Source of the DNA: Clostridiales bacterium DTU023
Lineage (GTDB): Bacteria > Bacillota > Clostridia > Saccharofermentanales > DTU023
NCBI GenBank assembly: GCA_001512945.1
Contig: LFTF01000039.1
Coordinates: forward strand, 2,497 to 11,797
Length of the DNA: 9,301 nt
Direction of reading: 5' to 3'
Shown here: in pieces, positions 6,225 to 9,301 of the stretch
Layout: every line of letters starts with the position of its first letter
Numbering within the stretch: position 1 is the stretch's first letter
Notes under the pieces: model-generated
The model's database searches: none
Told to the model about the DNA's origin: nothing
The model's input: only the letters and a program-made list of their open reading frames with translations
Program-made: the position numbers and the translations under genes

Positions 6225-6253
6225 ATTCTACCACAGCGCCGGACTCCTGTGAC
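6225..6253 (-). promoter_or_regulatory. Promoter of the zinc-ribbon membrane protein gene
   Basis: On the minus strand TAGAAT (6230-6225) has a TG one base upstream, making an extended -10 element. GTCACA (6253-6248), four of six -35 matches, lies 17 bp away. The predicted start near 6218 leaves a leader of about 65 nt. Confidence 0.55.
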
Positions 6254-6300
6254 AGCCTCTCGTTTTGGGCAAGATCTGCGTAAAACGCTTTGATGCAACT

Positions 6301-6308
6301 GTTATAGT
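6301..6308 (+). promoter_or_regulatory. Candidate extended -10 promoter of tadA
   Basis: TATAGT at 6303-6308 is preceded by TG with one intervening base (6300-6302), an extended -10 arrangement. There is no convincing -35 box at 17 bp. Transcription would start near 6315, upstream of both candidate tadA start codons. Confidence 0.4.
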
Positions 6309-6381
6309 AAGTAATGGATAATGGCACATCACTGGCAGAGTATTTGCTGTGATTGACGTAAAATGGATTTTGAGCGAAATT

Positions 6382-6909
6382 ATGATCACACAATCACTTG
6401 GCGAAGAATGCAACAATGAACACAACGCTTTCATGGAGCAGGCAATTGTGCTTGCCAAAAAGGCCGCGTCTCTTGGCGAGGTGCCCATAGGCGCTGTCAT
6501 CGTGCACAACGGACTAGTCATCGCACAGGCAATTAATACACGCGAGAGCCAGCAAGACGCGACCGGACACGCTGAGATCGCGGCGATCCGGCAAGCCTGC
6601 CGTACGCTCGGTTCGTGGAGGCTTTGTGAGTGCGATCTTTACGTGACCCTCGAACCATGTCTCATGTGCTCGGGAGCAATCATCCAGGCACGCGTCCGGC
6701 ATCTTTATTTCGGGGCATACGACCCCAAATCAGGCATGGCGGGCTCGGTTTTTGACACGTTCGCACTGCCCTCGAATCATCGCGTCTTGGTCACAGGCGG
6801 TATTCTCGAAGCGTGTTGCGGCGATCTCATCCGTAGCTTTTTCATTAAAAGAAGAAACACGCTATCATTCACCGATAACACAAATTGTGAAAACGACAAG
6901 AACAAGTAA
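6382..6909 (+). CDS. tadA: tRNA-specific adenosine deaminase TadA
   Basis: TadA converts the wobble adenosine A34 to inosine in tRNA-Arg(ACG), letting it read CGN codons. The zinc-dependent cytidine/deoxycytidylate deaminase fold is clear. GEVPIGAVIV (32-41) leads into the catalytic HAE (zinc ligand H63, proton-shuttling E65), then TLEPCLMCSGAI with zinc ligands C93 and C96, and the family-typical FGAYDPKSGMAGSVFD (110-125). The tail FFIKRR (about 153-158) is followed by a polar extension. I chose the ATG at 6382 (175 residues) because the family region begins a few residues later at FMEQA. A GTG at 6349, in frame and 11 codons upstream, is the alternative; neither has a strong ribosome-binding site. 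It is followed closely by plsC in an apparent two-gene operon. All catalytic residues are present. Confidence 0.94.
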   Translation: MITQSLGEECNNEHNAFMEQAIVLAKKAASLGEVPIGAVIVHNGLVIAQAINTRESQQDATGHAEIAAIRQACRTLGSWRLCECDLYVTLEPCLMCSGAIIQARVRHLYFGAYDPKSGMAGSVFDTFALPSNHRVLVTGGILEACCGDLIRSFFIKRRNTLSFTDNTNCENDKNK

Positions 6910-6929
6910 GGATGATTCAGGGATTACTG

Positions 6930-7646
6930 ATGTGTAAACGAAGAAAAAAACCCACCGAAATGCAAGAGCGCGGATGGCAGGGGCATATCCTCTTTCTGGT
7001 CGGCATGTTCGTGAGCCGCCTTTCGCTGAGACTCCGCTACGTCGGTCAGAATAACCTGCCCGAGCACGCGCCCTATATTGTGGTGGCCAATCATCAATCA
7101 ATGTTTGACGGGCTTTGGATTATGGGTGGTATTCCGCGAGAGCAACTGCCGCGCTTCTCATGTCTTGCGGGATCCGACCTCGAGCAAAATTTCGGTTTGA
7201 CAGGCCGGATCATGTTCCGTGTCGGAAAGGCGATCCCCATCGATCGTCATGGCAACCCGCTGAGAGGTCTTCTTCTCGCAAAAAAAGAGCTTGAGAAAGG
7301 CAATATTGTTATGATTCACCCCGAGGGTACACGCACACACGATGGACTCATCGGAGAAATCATGAACGGTGCCGCCTATCTGGCAGCTAAAACAAAGGTG
7401 CCGGTGATACCTGTTTACATTGACGGCGCCTATGAGGTGTTTTCGCGCCATATGTCCGTTCCGCATTCCATCGACTGGAAGCATCTGCGGCGCAAAAAAA
7501 TCACCGTTGAATTCTTTCCCGCGATCGATCCCCAAGCCTATAACGACAAACATGACTTGATGGACGCCATAAACGACGTTCTCTACGCGAAACAGGCACA
7601 AGTGTTAGCACAACGACAAACCCCGCCTAAGTCACGCAACAAGTAA
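6930..7646 (+). CDS. plsC: 1-acyl-sn-glycerol-3-phosphate acyltransferase (PlsC family)
   Basis: PlsC-type enzymes add the second acyl chain to lysophosphatidic acid at the cytoplasmic membrane face, giving phosphatidic acid. The 238-residue protein shows the acyltransferase motifs in order: NHQSMFD (54-60; catalytic H55 and D60 in the HX4D motif), GKAIPIDRHG (99-108), the phosphate-binding PEGTR (131-135) and VPVIPV (157-162). A hydrophobic segment precedes them (about 19-32, HILFLVGMFV), and the C-terminus is basic. I prefer the ATG at 6930 because CAGGGA lies about 6 nt upstream. The in-frame ATG at 6912, 2 nt after tadA, has only an abutting AGG. No promoter is seen between the genes, so it should be cotranscribed with tadA. 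Substrate preference within the family cannot be read from the sequence. Confidence 0.9.
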   Translation: MCKRRKKPTEMQERGWQGHILFLVGMFVSRLSLRLRYVGQNNLPEHAPYIVVANHQSMFDGLWIMGGIPREQLPRFSCLAGSDLEQNFGLTGRIMFRVGKAIPIDRHGNPLRGLLLAKKELEKGNIVMIHPEGTRTHDGLIGEIMNGAAYLAAKTKVPVIPVYIDGAYEVFSRHMSVPHSIDWKHLRRKKITVEFFPAIDPQAYNDKHDLMDAINDVLYAKQAQVLAQRQTPPKSRNK

Positions 7647-7663
7647 CCTCGCCCAATCTTTCA

Positions 7664-8938
7664 TCAATGTTCAATCCAGGGAAGCAACGGTCCGATTTGG
7701 CTTTTGCGTATAAGACCTGAAAGAATAATACACTCATCTTCGTAGCGCTCTTCCGAAACGCTTCCGTGGTCTCTCGCGTGGGCTATGAGTCCGGCTTCCT
7801 TGTACGGAATAATCGCTTGATAGGAGATTAGCGTTTCCTCAACAAATGATGCCAACCGGTCAACAAGATCGTCCATGCCCTCTCCCGTTAATGCAGACAC
7901 AGGAGCGATTTGCTCAGTTTTTTCATTACGTAGCAACGTCATTACGTCATGATATGGATCCGCGGCAACTTGATCCATTTTATTGAGCACATATAGAATC
8001 GGAATTGAACCGGCTCCGAGATCCTGGAGCTGTTTTTGCGCTACCTCTATCTGGGCGGCTGCTTCGGGATCGGACATATCTGCGACTAGCAAAATTAGAT
8101 CGGCAGACGCCGCTTCTTCAAACGTGGCTCGAAAGGCTTGCGCAAGAAATTTGGGCAGATCACGAATAAATCCAACGGTGTCAACCAGCACCAGTGAGAT
8201 GCCGTCGCGAATATCAAGCCTGCGGGCCGTAGGGTCAAGCGTCATGAAAAGCTGATCGCCCGTGGCTAGACTGGCATCGCAGAGCTTGTTTAAGAGCGTC
8301 GACTTGCCCGCATTCGTATACCCGACAATGGCAGCTGTGATGATTTGGCGGCGATCTCGAAGTGACCTTGAACGTTCTCGACGTTCCTCCATTTTGCGCA
8401 GCTCACCGCGAAGCGTTGCCATACGCTTCCGGATGGCACGGCGGTCCTGTTCAAGCTTAGTTTCGCCCGGCCCTCGTGTCCCGGTACCTCCGCCGAGACG
8501 TGACAACTCAACTCCGCGCCCGGTAAGCTGCGTCAGCCTGTATCGCAGATAAGCGAGCTCAACTTGTATCTTGCCTTCATCCGTGCGCGCTCTGTTTGCA
8601 AAAATGGACAGAATCACGGTGACACGATCACTCAATTTGAGATCTATTGCCTCCGAGATACCTCGAGTCTGCGCAGGCGATAATTGGCCATCGAAAATGA
8701 GGTATCCCGCGCCTATTTCTTCAGCGCGTGCTTGGATTTCAATAAGCTTGCCAGAGCCGACAAAAGTCGCGCGATCGATCTGGTCCAGACGCTGAACGAT
8801 TCGTTCAAGCACCTTAAATCCATTGGTTTTAGCGAGATCTTCTAGTTCATCAAGTGAGCGCTCTACAAAATCGCCACCGCGTCCTCCTGCGTCGACAGCC
8901 ACCAGAATAGCGGTTGGTTCTCGCTGTTGAGATTCCAT
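7664..8938 (-). CDS. hflX: GTPase HflX
   Basis: HflX is a ribosome-binding GTPase that splits stalled or stress-inactivated 70S ribosomes and acts at the 50S subunit. The 424 residues match the family. The N-terminal HflX domain contains LERIVQRLDQIDRATFVGSGK (45-64). The conserved linker runs RTDEGKIQVELAYLRYRL (118-135) then GGGTGTRGPGETKLEQDRR (149-167), with a long basic coiled coil behind it (about 168-198). The G domain has G1 GYTNAGKS (206-213), G3 DTVGF (253-257), G4 NKMD (319-322) and SALTGEG (348-354), and a short C-terminal domain follows. I chose the ATG at 8938, with AAAGG only 3 nt upstream. A TTG directly precedes it, and an in-frame CTG at 8962 has a much better Shine-Dalgarno. 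The gene converges on plsC with 17 bp between the stop codons and no obvious terminator. Confidence 0.96.
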   Translation of the reverse strand: MESQQREPTAILVAVDAGGRGGDFVERSLDELEDLAKTNGFKVLERIVQRLDQIDRATFVGSGKLIEIQARAEEIGAGYLIFDGQLSPAQTRGISEAIDLKLSDRVTVILSIFANRARTDEGKIQVELAYLRYRLTQLTGRGVELSRLGGGTGTRGPGETKLEQDRRAIRKRMATLRGELRKMEERRERSRSLRDRRQIITAAIVGYTNAGKSTLLNKLCDASLATGDQLFMTLDPTARRLDIRDGISLVLVDTVGFIRDLPKFLAQAFRATFEEAASADLILLVADMSDPEAAAQIEVAQKQLQDLGAGSIPILYVLNKMDQVAADPYHDVMTLLRNEKTEQIAPVSALTGEGMDDLVDRLASFVEETLISYQAIIPYKEAGLIAHARDHGSVSEERYEDECIILSGLIRKSQIGPLLPWIEH

Positions 8939-8979
8939 CAACCTTTGTTCTTCGTTTTTCAGTGCGTGCCTTCCCTTCT

Positions 8980-8991
8980 TTTACCGGTAAA
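8980..8991. repeat. 12-bp palindrome upstream of hflX
   Basis: TTTACCGGTAAA is a perfect 12-bp palindrome, 42 bp upstream of the hflX ATG. It directly abuts the Shine-Dalgarno-like AAGGGAAGG of the minus strand, so it could be a repressor site near the hflX start or simply chance. I could not identify a convincing hflX promoter in 8939-9060. Confidence 0.35.
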
Positions 8992-9020
8992 TGCAATCAA
9001 CCGGCCGTTTAACGTGTAAT

Positions 9021-9046
9021 AATTTTGATCACATCAAAATTTTGAT
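9021..9046. promoter_or_regulatory. Inverted-repeat operator candidate with three half-sites
   Basis: AATTTTGAT (9021-9029) and ATCAAAATT (9033-9041) form a perfect 9-bp inverted repeat with a 3-bp spacer. A second direct copy of AATTTTGAT occupies 9038-9046. It lies in the divergent region between hflX and the plus-strand gene at 9119, about 75 bp upstream of the latter's start. A weak plus-strand promoter candidate, TTGATT (9042-9047) and TGTATT (9066-9071) with an 18-bp spacer, would overlap the third half-site. Confidence 0.5.
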
Positions 9047-9118
9047 TTCTCTTGATATGCTATCTTGTATTAAATCCTTTGATGCGTCACTGATTTGCTT
9101 AAGGAAAGGTGCACCGCG

Positions 9119-9301
9119 ATGTCCACCCGCTTGGTTCTCAAACCTTATTCACATACTCGGCGCTACCCATTTTATCCTCTGCCACATAAACCCCAAGGTT
9201 TGAGCTATAGACCCAGCCTCACTATAATTCCAGACAATTTCCACGTCCCCGAACTATGGGTGGGCTACTTGATCAACCGGGAGAGAGTGCGCATAAATAT
9301 G
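9119..9301 (+). CDS. Unrecognised protein, 5' part only (runs off the window)
   Basis: An ATG at 9119 opens a frame that stays open for 61 codons to the end of the window. AAGGAAAGG stands 9 nt upstream, a strong ribosome-binding site and the main reason to believe the gene. The visible product begins MSTRLVLKPYSH and continues with a proline-, tyrosine- and arginine-rich stretch, then VPELWVGYLINRERVRI near the edge. There is no signal peptide or membrane helix in this part; it looks soluble and basic. I do not recognise a family. It is divergent from hflX, with the inverted-repeat cluster at 9021-9046 in the space between. An overlapping frame on the same strand (8991-9203) has no such ribosome-binding site and is a weaker reading. 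Confidence 0.6.
   Translation, partial: MSTRLVLKPYSHTRRYPFYPLPHKPQGLSYRPSLTIIPDNFHVPELWVGYLINRERVRINM

Noticed and set aside
9025..9037. FNR-type binding site TTGAT...ATCAA
   Set aside because: FNR and related sites have four bases between the half-sites; here there are three. The similarity is noted but the assignment is not supported.
8991..9203. 70-codon plus-strand frame at the right end
   Set aside because: It has no ribosome-binding site and overlaps the better-supported frame starting at 9119; it runs across the repeat array.

Overview
The window looks like a chromosomal housekeeping segment from a Gram-positive, Clostridia-like bacterium (Bacillota). This placement is inferred from family resemblance: the phosphate transporter and the TraX-like protein resemble clostridial versions, Rho carries a long charged N-terminal extension, tRNA-Ser has an encoded CCA end, and several promoters are close to the vegetative sigma-A consensus. 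G+C content appears to be roughly half. Nothing I can see indicates phage, transposon, plasmid or CRISPR content.

Layout. Positions 1-3822 are all on the minus strand. In transcription order they hold an MreB/Mbl-type cell-shape actin (2812-3822), the transcription terminator Rho (833-2554), and a PiT-family phosphate transporter (827 down to 1, cut by the window edge). rho has its own near-consensus promoter just after the mreB stop codon and a leader of about 210 nt. The pit gene starts 5 nt after the rho stop, so the two are almost certainly cotranscribed. A 241-bp divergent region separates mreB from a plus-strand TraX-like integral membrane protein (4064-4918). That gene converges on a minus-strand tRNA-Ser(GGA) (4997-5088), with a shared, apparently bidirectional terminator between them.

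The gene-free stretch 5089-5429 holds the tRNA promoter, a perfect 12-bp hairpin, an orphan strong Shine-Dalgarno sequence followed by a two-codon reading frame, a 15-bp palindrome, and the intrinsic terminator of the next gene. That gene (5430-6152, minus) encodes an unrecognised protein with an N-terminal zinc ribbon, one membrane helix and a predicted outer domain. Divergent from it is a plus-strand pair: tadA (tRNA adenosine deaminase) and a PlsC-type acyltransferase. It converges, 17 bp between stop codons, on hflX (7664-8938, minus). The right end has a regulatory-looking region with inverted repeats and the first 61 codons of an unrecognised plus-strand gene that runs off the window.

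Functionally most genes are core: transcription termination, cell shape, wobble-base tRNA modification, phospholipid synthesis, ribosome rescue/biogenesis and phosphate uptake. The less ordinary material is the rho-pit linkage with its long rho leader, the compact orphan regulatory cluster upstream of tRNA-Ser, the TraX-like and zinc-ribbon membrane proteins, and the inverted-repeat array at 9021-9046. I do not see a clear, previously undescribed multi-gene system here.
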